Of a DNA stretch of 64,000 bases, positions 1 through 11,902 are shown piece by piece (position 1 is the stretch's first letter; every line of letters begins with the position of its first letter). The notes under the pieces were generated by a model. That model was not told the origin of the DNA. It worked only from the letters and a program-made list of their open reading frames with translations, and searched no databases. The DNA comes from Shinella yambaruensis (GTDB taxonomy: Bacteria > Pseudomonadota > Alphaproteobacteria > Rhizobiales > Rhizobiaceae): the NCBI RefSeq assembly GCF_022899355.1, contig NZ_JALJCK010000003.1, positions 310,001-374,000 of the forward strand. Reading direction: 5' to 3'. A program made the position numbers and the translations under genes.

Positions 1-1
1 C

Positions 2-1414
2 ACCTGGCTCGTCACCTATTTCGAGCCGCTGGTCATCTACGACGACAAGCTGACGAAGGTCATCGGCGCGCTGGCCGACAGCTACGAGGTCAGCGCCGAC
101 CAGAAGACCTACACCTTCAAGCTTACCGAGGCCAAATGGCATGACGGCCAGCCGTTCACCGCAAGGGACGTCCGCTTCACGCTCGATCTCGCCCGCAACG
201 ACAAGGCCGGCTCGGTCTTCGCCGCGCGCCTCGGCGTCGTCCAGTCCGTCGAGGCGCCGGACGACCGCACGGTCGTGATCACCCTGTCGGCGCCGTCGCC
301 GAGCATGCTCGACACCCTGACCAAGGTGATGATGCTGCCGGAACACGCCCTTGCCCCGATCCCTCCCGAGCAGATCGCAAAACACGCCTGGTGGTCCACA
401 ACGCCGATCGGCACCGGCCCGTTCAAGTTCACCAAATATGTCGCCGACCAGTATGTCGAACTCGCCGCCAATCAGGACTACCACGGCGGCAAGCCGGCGG
501 CCGACAAGCTGATCAACCGCTACTTCGCCGACCCCGCCGCCGCCATCGCGGCCCTCCGGTCGGGCGAGATCCAGTTCACCTATGTCGATTCCAACGATGT
601 GTCGACCTTCAGCGGCGACAGCGCCTTCCGGGTGATCGAGGGCGATTCCTACGTCGTCAACTATGTCGGCTTCAACCAGGAGGTGCCGCTCTGGCAGGAC
701 CTGCGCATCCGGCAGGCCTTCATGTACGCGATCAACCGCGACGCCATCATCCAGAGCCTTTATGGCGGGGCGGCCAAGCCTGCCAACTGCGTCTATGTCG
801 CCGACCAGCTCGTGCCGCAGGGCATCGAGAGCTATGGCTACGACCCGGAAAAGGCCAAGCAGCTTCTCGCCGAGGCGGGCTGGGACAAGATCAACGGCGA
901 CAAGCCGGTCACGATCCTGACCTATTACACCTCGCCGCTGGCGACCAACGTGCTCGCCGCCATGCAGGCCATGCTCGCGCAGGTCGGCATCAACATCGTG
1001 CCGCGCGCCGTCGACACGCCGACCTACAACTCGATCGTCTACCAGCAGTCGGGCAATTCCGGCGACTACCCGCTGATCTATGCCGGCCTGCAGAACGGCC
1101 CGGATGCCTCGAACATCAATATCGGCCTCAACGAGAAGCAGATCCCGCCGGCCGGCGCCAACATCATGCGCATCCGCATGGCGGCGGTGACGGAGGCGCT
1201 GGACGCCGCCCTGGCCGAGACGGATGACGCCAAGCGCGACGCCCGCTACCAGGACGTCTGCAAGGCGACCAATGCCGAGCTGCCCTGGGCGACGATGTGG
1301 GTCGCCAACCGTTATGGTGTCGTGTCCTCGAAGCTCAAGGACTTCGTATGGACCCCGGCGCCGGCCGGCGGCCCGTACCAGGCCCATGCGGAAAAGTGGT
1401 CGATCGCCGAATAG
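2..1414 (+). CDS. Peptide-type ABC transporter substrate-binding protein (family 5), 5' partial
   Basis: This is the 3' part of a family 5 (DppA/OppA-like) periplasmic solute-binding protein. The frame is open from base 2, so 470 residues are visible and the start with any signal peptide lies outside the window. Family hallmarks are KWHDGQPFTARDV near visible residues 45-57, the GTGPFKF segment, and YDPEKAKQLLAEAGW in the C-terminal lobe. It should capture a peptide or other small ligand for the permeases that follow. A 246-bp gap carrying palindromic repeats separates it from the first permease, although gene order says one operon. Ligand unknown: family 5 proteins also bind sugars, nickel and amino-acid derivatives. 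Confidence 0.93.
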   Translation, partial: TWLVTYFEPLVIYDDKLTKVIGALADSYEVSADQKTYTFKLTEAKWHDGQPFTARDVRFTLDLARNDKAGSVFAARLGVVQSVEAPDDRTVVITLSAPSPSMLDTLTKVMMLPEHALAPIPPEQIAKHAWWSTTPIGTGPFKFTKYVADQYVELAANQDYHGGKPAADKLINRYFADPAAAIAALRSGEIQFTYVDSNDVSTFSGDSAFRVIEGDSYVVNYVGFNQEVPLWQDLRIRQAFMYAINRDAIIQSLYGGAAKPANCVYVADQLVPQGIESYGYDPEKAKQLLAEAGWDKINGDKPVTILTYYTSPLATNVLAAMQAMLAQVGINIVPRAVDTPTYNSIVYQQSGNSGDYPLIYAGLQNGPDASNINIGLNEKQIPPAGANIMRIRMAAVTEALDAALAETDDAKRDARYQDVCKATNAELPWATMWVANRYGVVSSKLKDFVWTPAPAGGPYQAHAEKWSIAE

Positions 1415-1478
1415 GCGAAGACAAGAGGGCGCGGGCTGCCCCGCACCCTCGGTTTGATGACAAACATCGCTCCAAGCA

Positions 1479-1510
1479 CTCCGTCATCCTCGGGCTCGAC
1501 CCGAGGATCC
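1479..1510. repeat. Dispersed intergenic palindrome, copy 1
   Basis: A short palindromic unit of the form CCGTCAT, then CCTCGGG, a short spacer, CCCGAGG and ATCC. Its relatives occur near 1527, 47091, 47204, 53459 and 53532 in this window, always between genes. It lies between the binding-protein gene and the first permease of an otherwise compact operon. Such units are widespread in Rhizobiales intergenic DNA; that is from general knowledge and no database was searched. Confidence 0.75.
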
Positions 1511-1526
1511 GATTGCCTCCAGGGGT

Positions 1527-1565
1527 TATGGATGGTCGGGTCAAGCCCGACCATGACGGAGGAGA
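1527..1565. repeat. Dispersed intergenic palindrome, copy 2 (inverted relative to copy 1)
   Basis: This is the same unit in reverse orientation, with outer stem bases swapped: GGTCGGG pairs with CCCGACC instead of CCTCGGG with CCCGAGG. The flank ATGACGGAGGAG is the reverse complement of the flank of other copies. With copy 1 it forms a long imperfect inverted repeat that could fold in the mRNA between solute-binding protein and permease and lower downstream expression. Confidence 0.75.
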
Positions 1566-1660
1566 GGTTTGCGGACTTTGTCGACAGTGAGGGCACGGCT
1601 TGCCCCGCGCCCTTCCACAAGCCACCCTCGGCCAGTCACGCGATCAGGTGTTGAACCCGC

Positions 1661-2620
1661 ATGTTACGCTATTGTCTCCATCGCCTGCTCGTCGGGCTCG
1701 CCATGCTGCTTGCGCTGACGGTGCTGATCTTCACGCTGCTGCAGCTGACGCCGGGTGATCCGATCGATGCCTATATCGATCCCAACGTCGCCATGACGAA
1801 GGAGGCGATGGACGCGCTGCGCGCGCGGCTCGGCCTCGACCAGCCACTGCCCGTGCAGTATCTCGCCTGGCTGTCGCAAGCCGCGCAGGGCAATCTCGGC
1901 CATTCGCTGCAGCGCTTCAACGAGACGGTATCCGGCCTCATCCTCTCGCGCATCGGCCCCACCCTCCTCTTGATGGGCGCCGGCCTCTCCATCGCCATCG
2001 TGATCGGCATTGCCAGCGGCATCCTCAGCGCGGTGCGCCGCAACACCGTGCCCGATTACTCGCTTTCGGTGCTGGCGCTGCTCGGCATTTCCAGCCCGGC
2101 CTTCCTCACCGCCCTGCTCGGCCTCTACGTCTTTTCCGTCCGGCTGAAATGGACGCCGTCGGGCGGCATGCTCACCCCGGCGACCGATTTTTCGGTGGGC
2201 GATCTCCTGCACCACCTCATCCTGCCGGCGACCGTGCTGTCCATCGGCCATGCGGCGCTGATCATGCGCTACATGCGCGCCTCGATGCTCGAAGTGCTGA
2301 ACCAGGACTATGTCCGCACGGCGCGCGCCAAGGGCGTCCGGGAGTTCTGGGTCGTCACCAAGCATGCCCTGCGCAACGCGCTCCTGCCCGTCGTCACGCT
2401 GATCGGCTCGACCATAGGCCTCGCCGTCGGCGGCGCCATCTTCGTCGAAAGCGTCTTCAACTGGCCGGGCATGGGCCTGCTTCTGATCAGCGCGGTGGAG
2501 ACGCGCGACTATCCGGTCATCATGGGGGCCACCCTCGTCATCGGCGCTTGCGTCATCGTCGTCAACATCCTGACCGACCTCGCCTATGCGGTCATCGATC
2601 CGCGCATCAAGGTAGCCTGA
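1661..2620 (+). CDS. Peptide-type ABC transporter permease (DppB-like)
   Basis: An inner-membrane permease of 319 residues, the usual length for DppB/OppB proteins. The N-terminal membrane helix [20 protein letters not shown] is followed by the family's TPGDP motif and a periplasmic loop. The cytoplasmic EAA loop is seen as [21 protein letters not shown] near residues 213-233, which contacts the ATPase. The C-terminus ([11 protein letters not shown]) is also typical. It pairs with the next gene, which starts one base after this stop. No strong ribosome-binding site precedes the ATG, but the first helix begins at once, supporting this start. Confidence 0.94.
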   Translation: MLRYCLHRLLVGLAMLLALTVLIFTLLQLTPGDPIDAYIDPNVAMTKEAMDALRARLGLDQPLPVQYLAWLSQAAQGNLGHSLQRFNETVSGLILSRIGPTLLLMGAGLSIAIVIGIASGILSAVRRNTVPDYSLSVLALLGISSPAFLTALLGLYVFSVRLKWTPSGGMLTPATDFSVGDLLHHLILPATVLSIGHAALIMRYMRASMLEVLNQDYVRTARAKGVREFWVVTKHALRNALLPVVTLIGSTIGLAVGGAIFVESVFNWPGMGLLLISAVETRDYPVIMGATLVIGACVIVVNILTDLAYAVIDPRIKVA

Positions 2621-2621
2621 G

Positions 2622-3497
2622 ATGACAATGCCCGCCTCCCCTTCCTCCTCCGGTCCGCTGGCGCGGGCAACCGGCCGCTTCCTCCTCAACCGGGCGGCCC
2701 TCGTCGGCGTGGCGCTGCTGCTTCCGCTGCTCGCCGCGGTGCTGACCTATCCCCTCTGGATGCCCTACAGGCCCAACGACATCGACCTCCTGGCGATGAA
2801 TGCCGCCCCATCGGCGGCGCACTGGTTCGGCACCGACGGCGTCGGGCGCGACGTGCTTGCAAGAACGCTGGAAGGCGGGCGGATCTCGCTGCTGGTCGCC
2901 GTCTCCTCCGTCGTCCTGTCGACGGCCATCGGCTTTCTCGTCGGTGCGGTCTCGGCCTTCGGCGGGCGCTTCGCCGATGCGCTCGCCATGCGTTCCGTCG
3001 ACCTTGCCATGACGCTGCCGCCGGTGATCTTCCTTCTGGTCCTCGCCTCCATCGTCGGCTCCGGCATCTGGTCGACCGTCGTCGTCATCGCGCTTTTGTC
3101 CTGGCCGGTCCTGTCGCGCATGATCCGCGCGCGCCTGCTGGAACTGCGGGAGCGGGAGTTCGTCATGGCCTCGCGCGGCATGGGCGCGGGCATCGGGCAC
3201 CTCCTCTTCCGCCACGGCCTGCCCAATTCGATCGACATCCTCGTCGTCTACGCCACGCTGCAGGTCGCCAACGCCATCCTGCTGGAGGCGGGCCTCTCGT
3301 TCCTCGGCCTCGGCGTGCCGCCGCCGGCGGCGAGCTGGGGCAACATGCTGAATGCCGCGCGCTCCACCGCCGTGCTCGAACAGTATCCCTGGCAATGGCT
3401 GTTTCCCGGCGGCGCGCTGGTGCTTGCCGTGCTGGCCATCAACTTCATCGGCGACGGTCTGAGGGACGCCTTCGACCCCCGCGTAGACCTCAATTGA
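2622..3497 (+). CDS. Peptide-type ABC transporter permease (DppC-like)
   Basis: The second permease of the peptide-type importer, 291 residues. It has an N-terminal cytoplasmic stretch, a first membrane helix near residues 25-50, and [24 protein letters not shown] (residues 67-90), the signature just before the transport core in DppC/OppC proteins. The EAA loop follows ([26 protein letters not shown]), and FDPRVDLN near the end matches the family's usual FDPR terminus. Gene order and spacing show one operon with the upstream permease and the downstream aldolase. Confidence 0.94.
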   Translation: MTMPASPSSSGPLARATGRFLLNRAALVGVALLLPLLAAVLTYPLWMPYRPNDIDLLAMNAAPSAAHWFGTDGVGRDVLARTLEGGRISLLVAVSSVVLSTAIGFLVGAVSAFGGRFADALAMRSVDLAMTLPPVIFLLVLASIVGSGIWSTVVVIALLSWPVLSRMIRARLLELREREFVMASRGMGAGIGHLLFRHGLPNSIDILVVYATLQVANAILLEAGLSFLGLGVPPPAASWGNMLNAARSTAVLEQYPWQWLFPGGALVLAVLAINFIGDGLRDAFDPRVDLN

Positions 3498-3517
3498 AAC
3501 CCCGGAAAGAGAAGCAA

Positions 3518-4435
3518 ATGTCCAAGTTCTTCGGTGTCGTTCCTCCCGTCGTCACCCCCCTCAACGACGATTTCTCCGTCGACTACACCTCCTATACGCG
3601 CGTCCTCGAACATCTGATCGACAATGGCTGCCACGGCCTGTTCCCGCTCGGCTCGACCAGCGAGGTGGTGTTCTACGACGAGGCCGAGCGCCGCAGGATC
3701 CTCGAGCACACGGTGAAGGTCGCCAACGGCCGCGTGCCCGTCATCGCCGGCGCCATCGATCCGGCGACCGACCGCGTCATCCGCCATGCCCGCACCGCCA
3801 GGGAAGTGGGGGCCGATGCCGTCGTCGTCACCGCGCCCTTCTACACCATCACCAGCCAGGCCGAGACGCTGGATCACTTCCGCATGATCCGCGACGCCGT
3901 CGATATCCCGCTGATCGCCTATGACATCCCGGTCTGCGTCCACACCAAGCTCACCCGCCAGACCGTCGTGACGCTGGCGCAGGAAGGCACGATCATCGGC
4001 CTGAAGGATTCCTCCGGCGACGACGGCAATTTCCGCTATGCCCTCAGCGATCTCGCGGGCAACAAGGACGTCTTCCTGATGACCGGGTCCGAGATCGTCG
4101 TCGACAGCGTGCTCGCCATGGGCGCGCACGGGGTCGTGCCGGGCCTCGCCAATGTCGATCCAGCAGGCTATGTCCGCCTCTGGGACGCCGCAAAGCGCGG
4201 CGACTGGGCGGCCGCCCGCACGGAACAGGAGCGGCTCTGCCGCCTGTTCGAGATCGTCTGGGTCGCCGCCGGCCGCGTCAGCGGGGGTGCGACCGGCGTC
4301 GGCGGCTTCAAGACCGCGATGCGCAGCCTCGGCATCATTTCCACCAATGTCATGGCGCGTCCGCGCGCCCCGCTCAACGAGGCCGAAACGCGCAGGATCG
4401 ACGAGATCCTGCGCTCCGTCGGCCTCCTCGCCTGA
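3518..4435 (+). CDS. DapA/N-acetylneuraminate lyase family aldolase
   Basis: A protein of 305 residues in the dihydrodipicolinate synthase / N-acetylneuraminate lyase family, TIM-barrel class I aldolases using a Schiff-base lysine. The N-terminus [19 protein letters not shown], the GSTSEV loop (GTTGE in DapA), YDIP and the lysine in [10 protein letters not shown] are in the expected places. Length is typical. The ATG at 3518 follows AAAGAGAAG; longer in-frame extensions are read-through of the permease region. It lies between the permeases and ATPases of a peptide-type importer, so it probably cleaves the imported compound or a derivative rather than serving lysine synthesis. Substrate unknown; sugar acids, sialic-acid-like and hydroxyproline-derived 2-oxo acids are family options. 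Confidence 0.88.
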   Translation: MSKFFGVVPPVVTPLNDDFSVDYTSYTRVLEHLIDNGCHGLFPLGSTSEVVFYDEAERRRILEHTVKVANGRVPVIAGAIDPATDRVIRHARTAREVGADAVVVTAPFYTITSQAETLDHFRMIRDAVDIPLIAYDIPVCVHTKLTRQTVVTLAQEGTIIGLKDSSGDDGNFRYALSDLAGNKDVFLMTGSEIVVDSVLAMGAHGVVPGLANVDPAGYVRLWDAAKRGDWAAARTEQERLCRLFEIVWVAAGRVSGGATGVGGFKTAMRSLGIISTNVMARPRAPLNEAETRRIDEILRSVGLLA

Positions 4436-4443
4436 GGTCGCCG

Positions 4444-5456
<1,013 letters not shown>

Positions 5457-5460
<4 letters not shown>

Positions 5461-6425
5461 CCGAAGCGCCCCTCCTCTCCGTCCGCGGCCTTGCCAAGCA
5501 CTACCAGACGCGCGGCGCCACCCTGAAGATCCTTCAGGACATCTCCTTCGACATCGCAAAGGGCGAAGTGGTGGGGCTGGTGGGCGAATCGGGCAGCGGC
5601 AAGACCACCATCGGCCGCTCGGTCCTGAGATTGATCGAGCCTTCGGCCGGCGCGGTCGTCTTCGACGGCGACGACCTGACGACGCTTTCGGGCGGCGAGT
5701 TGCGCCGCCGGCGCCCGCGCATGCAATATATCTTCCAGGATCCCTACGCCTCCCTGTCGCCGCGCATGACCATTGGCGAGATCCTGACGGAAGGCCTGAA
5801 GATTCAGGGCATCGGTTCGCGGGCGGAGCGGCTGGAGCGGGCAAGGAAGGCGCTCGAACAGGTGGAACTGCCGCCGGACGCCATCAACCGCTACGCCCAC
5901 GAATTCTCCGGCGGCCAGCGCCAGCGCATCGGGATCGCGCGGGCACTGACGCTCGCGCCGGACTTCATCGTCGCCGACGAGCCGGTATCGGCGCTCGACG
6001 TGTCGATCCAGGCGCAGGTGGTGAACCTCATGCGCGACCTGCAGCAGCGCCTCGGCCTGACCATGCTGTTCATCTCGCACGACCTTGCCGTCGTCGAATA
6101 TATCTGCGACCGCGTCATCGTGCTCTATCTCGGCCGCATCATGGAGATCGCCACGAGCGAGGACCTCTATGCCCGCCCGCAGCATCCCTACACGCAGGCG
6201 CTGATGTCCGCGATCCCCTCGCCGGATCCGGATCTGGCACGCAAGCGCGAAATCCTGAAAGGCGACATTCCCAGCCCCGCCAATCCGCCGAGCGGCTGCG
6301 TCTTCCGCACCCGCTGTCCCAAGGCACTCGACGCCTGCGCCGCGGCGGTGCCGCAATTGCGGGAAGTCGCGCCGGGCCACGTCAAGGCCTGCATCCGCGA
6401 CGACATCGGGTATCCGGAGCCATAG
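5457..6425 (+). CDS. Peptide-type ABC transporter ATP-binding protein (DppF-like)
   Basis: The second ATPase of the heterodimeric motor, 322 residues. Walker A is [11 protein letters not shown], the Q-loop [17 protein letters not shown], the signature [15 protein letters not shown], and Walker [15 protein letters not shown]. The C-terminal peptide-transporter extension has the cysteine pattern [16 protein letters not shown]. It is the last gene of the operon; the next gene is convergent. The 101-bp gap to that gene holds an 8-bp inverted repeat (6436-6443 and 6458-6465) without a T run, so it is not a convincing terminator. Confidence 0.95.
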
Positions 6426-6526
6426 AGAAAGCGGCACCGGATCCGACCAGGCGGGCCGATCCGGTCACGGAGCTGGGCGCATCGCCAGGACGCTCGGCAG
6501 CGCGCGTGGGCCGACGCTTGCCGTCC

Positions 6527-7756
6527 CTATCCGGAAACAGGGTCGGAATACGCGATCCCGGAGGCGAGCCAGGCATCGACCTGTTCATCCGCATAGCCGA
6601 ATTCGCGCAGGATCTCGCGCGTGTGCTGGCCGACCAGGGGCGCAGGCCGGCGGATCGTCGCAGGCGTTTCCGAATGGCGCACTGCGGGCGCGACGACCTT
6701 GACCGTGCCGGCCCGTGGATGCTCGTAGCTCGTCACCAGTCCCATGTGGCGCACCTGCGGATCTTCCGCGGCCTGGAGATGGGACTTCACCTCGCCGCAC
6801 CAGATGTCCGCCTTGAGCAAGGCCTCCAGCAGCGCCGCCGTCGTCCATTTCCCGGTCTCCGCCGCCAGCCGGCGCCAGATCTCGTCGCGTTGCGCAAAGA
6901 GCTTTTCGGGATCGTCGTAGACGAGAAGGTCGTCGTTGCCGAGCACGCCGACGAGCGTGCGGTAGGGGCTCATGGCGATCGTCACCCAGCCGTCCCGGGT
7001 CGGATAGGTGCCGAACGGCGCATCCATGCCCGGATGGCCGATGCCCGAACGCGGCCGCTGGAAATCCTCGTTGAAGTTCAGCGCCGTCACCATTTCCTGG
7101 TTCTGGTGCGCGAGCATGCCGGCAAGCAGGTTCACCTTGACCTCCTGCCCCTGCCCGGACCTCTCGCGCCAGTAAAGCGCCGAGAGGATGCCGTAGACCA
7201 TGTTCATCGCGCCGATCTGGTCGGAAAAGCCGGCGCCGACGGGCGTCGGCGGCGCGTCGGCCTGCCCGGTCGCCGCCATGATGCCGGTCAGCCCCTGCAC
7301 GAGCATGTCCTGGCCCGGCCGGTCGACATAGGGGCCCTCCTCGCCGTAGCCGGAACCGGAGCAATAGATGATCCGCGGATTGACCGCCCGGAAGTCCTCG
7401 TATCCGTAGCCCATCGCCTTCATGACGCCGGGCCGGAAGTTCTGGACCACGATATCGGCGCTCTTCGCCATCTCCATGAGGACCCCGTGCACGTCCGGGG
7501 ATTTGAGGTTCAGGGCGATCGAACGCTTGTTGCGGTTCCAGGCAAGAAAGTTCGGGCTCTCGCTGCCGCCCACCCATTTGTTGCGGAAGGTCAGCGAGCG
7601 GAAGAGATCGCCCTTGCCGGGACGCTCGACCTTGATGACGTCCGCTCCCATGTCGGCCAGAAGCTGCGTGGCGAAGGGGCCTTGCAGGAGGTGCGAGAAA
7701 TCGAGGATGCGGATGCCTGCGAGGGCGGCGGGGGTGGACGTCTGGGTCTCGGTCAT
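6527..7756 (-). CDS. CaiB/BaiF class III CoA-transferase
   Basis: A family III CoA-transferase of 409 residues, which moves CoA between carboxylic acids through an enzyme-bound aspartyl-CoA. The N-terminus ILDFSHLLQGPFATQLLADMGADVIKVERPGKGD is diagnostic, and the likely nucleophile is Asp150 in RPGQDMLVQG. Start chosen at 7756, where the conserved N-terminus begins; the open frame continues upstream through the next gene without similarity. It is the last gene of the 11-gene operon read from 18212. With the enoyl-CoA hydratase in the same operon it suggests that the substrate is activated to a CoA thioester and dehydrated or hydrated, as in carnitine degradation, though the transporter is of sugar type. 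Confidence 0.92.
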   Translation of the reverse strand: MTETQTSTPAALAGIRILDFSHLLQGPFATQLLADMGADVIKVERPGKGDLFRSLTFRNKWVGGSESPNFLAWNRNKRSIALNLKSPDVHGVLMEMAKSADIVVQNFRPGVMKAMGYGYEDFRAVNPRIIYCSGSGYGEEGPYVDRPGQDMLVQGLTGIMAATGQADAPPTPVGAGFSDQIGAMNMVYGILSALYWRERSGQGQEVKVNLLAGMLAHQNQEMVTALNFNEDFQRPRSGIGHPGMDAPFGTYPTRDGWVTIAMSPYRTLVGVLGNDDLLVYDDPEKLFAQRDEIWRRLAAETGKWTTAALLEALLKADIWCGEVKSHLQAAEDPQVRHMGLVTSYEHPRAGTVKVVAPAVRHSETPATIRRPAPLVGQHTREILREFGYADEQVDAWLASGIAYSDPVSG

Positions 7757-7760
7757 GGTG

Positions 7761-8906
7761 TCAGCCTTTTCGGTCGTCGAGATGGCCCCTCGCACCATGG
7801 CGCGCGCGGAGCCAAAGGGTGCGCAGGACGGCAAGGGTGGTTTCCGGTTCCTCCCGCCGCTCCAGCGCCAGGCGAATGCGTTCCGCCGCGGCCGTCTGGA
7901 AGGCGATGTATCCGTCGAAGCGGGGGCGCAGCAGTGCCCTTTCCGCTGTTGCGAGCGTGTTGCGATAGAAATCGCCCCACGCGCCGTTCGTCCCCGCATC
8001 CTGCCAGGCGGCCCGCGCCGAGGGCTGGCCGCCGAAGGCAGGAAAGACCTCGACCTGCGTCGGCGCCGCGAGCAGCGAGGCGATATGCGCCAGCAGCGCC
8101 GGCGTCGGCTTGCAGCGGCGGGAAAACGCAATGCCCGTGCCGCCGATGACGCCGCCCGCACCGCCCGCCCGGCGCAGCGTGTCCGAAAAACGGACCACGT
8201 TGGGCGCATGGCCCGGCGCGGCATAGGTGACGTAGCCGAAGACCAGCGGCACGAGCGCGATGTCCCGGCCGCGCGCCATGGCCTCCAGAAGGCCGATCGG
8301 ATTGAGCCTTTCGCTTGCCGGGGGTCGGCGGGCATAGAGGCGGTGCATGACCTCCAGCGCGGCCGCGCCTTCCGCATCGGGCAGGAAGTCCCCGCCACCC
8401 ACGCGGCCGCCCGCGCCCGCCACCATCGACATCAGGGTCAGCACCGCATGGGGGCCGGCGAGCGACTGTGCCACCGGCAGGCGCGCTGCCAGTGCCGAAA
8501 CCTCGTCCCAGTCACGGGGCGGTTCGGCGATGAGGTCCGCGCGGCGGGCCATGACCTGGGTGGCGACGTCCAGCGGCAGCGCCCAGGTCCTGCCGTCCCA
8601 GCCGTAGCTCTCGGCGGAAGGGCCTATGCTGTCCCGCCGCCAGGTCGCAAGCTGTTCGGCGGAATAGAGCTCTTCGAGCGGTATGAAGCAGTCCTCCGCG
8701 ACCGCCTCCCCGATATGCGGGTGGTCCATGACCAGGAGGTCGTTGCGTTCGGCAAGCGCGCGGATGGGCGCGCTTTCGAAGCCTTCGAGCGGCTGCCTGT
8801 TCCAGTGGATCAGCGGCTGCGCAAGGCCCGCATTCACCCGGCGCGCGGTTTCGGCCAGGGCGTCGTAGCCGCGGGGATGGTCCCATGTGAGGCCGACGAA
8901 GGTCAT
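7761..8906 (-). CDS. Extracellular-solute-binding-like protein lacking a signal peptide
   Basis: A 381-residue protein resembling family 1 (MalE-type) solute-binding proteins, with a segment like PLDVATQVMARRADL and the general two-lobe layout. The N-terminus is MTFVGLTWDHPRGYDALAETARRVN: the binding-fold strand starts at once, with no hydrophobic signal sequence. The ATG at 8906 overlaps the upstream stop by four bases (ATGA), so no longer translated start fits. The protein is therefore predicted to be cytoplasmic. A second, conventional binding protein with signal peptide lies in the same operon at 15207-16424. A role as an intracellular ligand sensor or carrier is possible but unproven. 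Confidence 0.75.
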   Translation of the reverse strand: MTFVGLTWDHPRGYDALAETARRVNAGLAQPLIHWNRQPLEGFESAPIRALAERNDLLVMDHPHIGEAVAEDCFIPLEELYSAEQLATWRRDSIGPSAESYGWDGRTWALPLDVATQVMARRADLIAEPPRDWDEVSALAARLPVAQSLAGPHAVLTLMSMVAGAGGRVGGGDFLPDAEGAAALEVMHRLYARRPPASERLNPIGLLEAMARGRDIALVPLVFGYVTYAAPGHAPNVVRFSDTLRRAGGAGGVIGGTGIAFSRRCKPTPALLAHIASLLAAPTQVEVFPAFGGQPSARAAWQDAGTNGAWGDFYRNTLATAERALLRPRFDGYIAFQTAAAERIRLALERREEPETTLAVLRTLWLRARHGARGHLDDRKG

Positions 8907-9762
8907 GCCGTGGCCCTCCACAGCGGCGGCGCCCCGATATCGCAGTCGATCGCCGCGATATGCCAGCGGCCGAGATTGGCCGCGAAAAGCCGCATGCCGT
9001 CGAAGGCGATGTTGGTGGGATGGCAGAGCACATGGGCCGTCGGATCCTCCGCCAGCGTGGCGACGGCGCCTTGCGCATCGACGCGCAGGATACGGGAAGG
9101 CTCGTAGAGCGCGACCAGCAGATTGCCGGCCCCGTCGAAGGCAAGCCCGTCCGGATAGCCGGGCAGGTCCGTGGCGAACGGAGTGATCGCGCCCGCGCCG
9201 CCATCCGCCCCGATCGCGATGCGCGACACGCGCCGGGCGAAGGTCTCGCAGACATAGAGCGCCTCCTCCCCCGGCCGCATGGCCAGCCCGTTGGCGAAGG
9301 CGAAGCCGGCGTCGCACCAGAGGCTTCCGGGCCCGCCCGCAAGATCGAAGGACCAGATGCCCGGCCCCGGCCGGCCGGGATCATGGCTGTCCGAGACGAG
9401 AAGGCGGCCCCGCCGCCGATCGACCACCGGATAGTTGGGAATGCGCAGGCCCGGCGCGGCAAGCTGCCGGAGGGAGCCGGCGGCAAGGTCCAGCCGGAAG
9501 ACGGCGGCGTGCTTGAGGTCGCAGGCATAGAGCGCCCTGTCGCCATCGAAGGCAAGGCCGAGGATGAAGCCGCCCGTCCCCGCGACCCGCTCGATGCGGC
9601 TGCCGTCCGGCGCGATGCGGCAGATCTCGCCGTCCTGGTTGCCGCACCAGACCCAGCCGTCCGGGCCGATGGCAACGCCTTCGGGATGGCTGAGCCGCGG
9701 CTCGCTCCAGATCCCGTCGAAGAACACCCGCAGGCGATCCTGCGCGAGGAGAGGCGCCGGCA

Positions 9763-9766
<4 letters not shown>
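8903..9766 (-). CDS. SMP-30/gluconolactonase/LRE family protein
   Basis: A predicted six-bladed beta-propeller lactonase of 287 residues. The repeating pattern HPEGVAIGPDGWVWCGNQDGEI, FILGLAFDGDRALYACD, FANGLAMRPGEEALYVCET and PDGLAFDGAGNLLVALYE marks successive blades and supplies the usual metal ligands (Glu near residue 29, Asn in FANG, Asp in PDGLAFD). The family hydrolyses sugar lactones. It overlaps its neighbours by four bases at both ends, so it is firmly embedded in the operon. A lactonase beside an SDR dehydrogenase and a mutarotase-like protein implies oxidation of a sugar to a lactone and then to the acid. Confidence 0.88.
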
Positions 9767-10815
<1,049 letters not shown>

Positions 10816-10816
10816 G

Positions 10817-11902
10817 TCACTCGTGTCCTTTCAGGAAGTCGCGGCGCCAGGGCAGCTCGATCCGCCGCCCGGCACTGTCCGAGATCGTGAGCCGATCCCC
10901 GTCGACGGAAATGTTCGCGATATCGGCCCACCCCTCCGGACGGGGCAACGCGCCCATCACATGGCGGACGACATGGCTGCGCCCCGCGGCAAGCGGCAGG
11001 CCCGTCGCCACGCCCTCGGCGGCGACCGGATTGGCGGCCGCGGCCGCCGCTTCGCCGGCAGGCCCCGGGCAGCAGCCGTCCTCGATGCCCGTCACGCCGA
11101 CGACCCGGCCATTCCATGGCGCATGGTCGCGCCCGCCGTTCGAAAACCAGAGCATGGTGACCGGCAGGACGGACGGATCCTTGAGGAAGAAGACGATGTC
11201 GTCCTCATCCTCGCGGATCACCGCGGACCAGCCGAGCGCCGCATCCGGCGCCTCGACGAGGGTGACGAAGTCCTCGTTGCGCCGGCCGATCGGCCAGCGC
11301 GAGAGATCGACGGTCTCACCCTCGGCGCCGGCCATCCGGCGAAGGTCGGTGCCGCGCGCCGGATAGGCAAGGCACGAACGGCCCGATTCGAAAACCTCGG
11401 CAAAGGTGAGTGCGGCGCGCTTGCGCGACGTGAAGAAACGCCCCCGGCCCGACAGGTGCAGCATCGGGTGATGGGCGACGGGCAGCACGCCCTCTCCCCC
11501 GTCGATCCCATGCTCCTGGTAGAGCAGCGGCGCGTCCTTCGCGATTTCGAGGCGCTTCGTGATCCGCGCGCCGGATACGTCGCGCGCGAGAACGGAGCGG
11601 ATGGCATGGGGTTCGTGCACCTCCACACGCCACGGGCTGTTGGCGGTCCAGCCATGGGCGGGAACGTCCGGATCGGCGGCGGCCGCGAACGGGGCGCAGA
11701 AGAAGTCTCCGGCGAGCCGGCATTCGGCGGGCGAAAGGCCGGGAAGCGCCCGGGTCGCCGGCTCCTCCCGCCAGGGCGCGGCATAGAGCGGCTCGAACGA
11801 CCGGCCGGCCCAGCGAAAGGACAGCCGCGGAATGTTGCCGACCGCGGGGTCGAACTGCAGCGCACCGCATGCCGTGCCGATGGACACGAGATCCCGCATC
11901 AT
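10817..11902 (-). CDS. Mutarotase-like protein (probable DUF4432 / aldose-1-epimerase superfamily)
   Basis: A 361-residue protein that I place in the galactose-mutarotase-like beta-sandwich superfamily, probably DUF4432, from the overall layout: an N-terminal strand domain, TKRLEIAKDAPLLYQEHGI in the middle, and a HHPMLHLSG segment followed by a carboxylate-rich region. The assignment is a judgement from pattern, not a search. The start at 11902 gives an ATGA overlap with the SDR stop. Placed beside an SDR and a lactonase, a role in preparing the anomer of a sugar or sugar derivative is plausible. Confidence 0.65.
   Translation of the reverse strand: MMRDLVSIGTACGALQFDPAVGNIPRLSFRWAGRSFEPLYAAPWREEPATRALPGLSPAECRLAGDFFCAPFAAAADPDVPAHGWTANSPWRVEVHEPHAIRSVLARDVSGARITKRLEIAKDAPLLYQEHGIDGGEGVLPVAHHPMLHLSGRGRFFTSRKRAALTFAEVFESGRSCLAYPARGTDLRRMAGAEGETVDLSRWPIGRRNEDFVTLVEAPDAALGWSAVIREDEDDIVFFLKDPSVLPVTMLWFSNGGRDHAPWNGRVVGVTGIEDGCCPGPAGEAAAAAANPVAAEGVATGLPLAAGRSHVVRHVMGALPRPEGWADIANISVDGDRLTISDSAGRRIELPWRRDFLKGHE

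Noticed and set aside
3395-3517. Upstream extension of the DapA-family gene
   Set aside because: It overlaps the permease gene in another frame; the ATG at 3518 has a ribosome-binding site and the family N-terminus.
6436-6465. 8-bp inverted repeat between the convergent ATPase and CoA-transferase genes as terminator
   Set aside because: No T run on either strand and a 14-base loop; not convincing.
7757-8398. Upstream extension of the CoA-transferase frame
   Set aside because: The extension lies in the wrong frame of the solute-binding-like gene and has no similarity; the family N-terminus starts at 7756.
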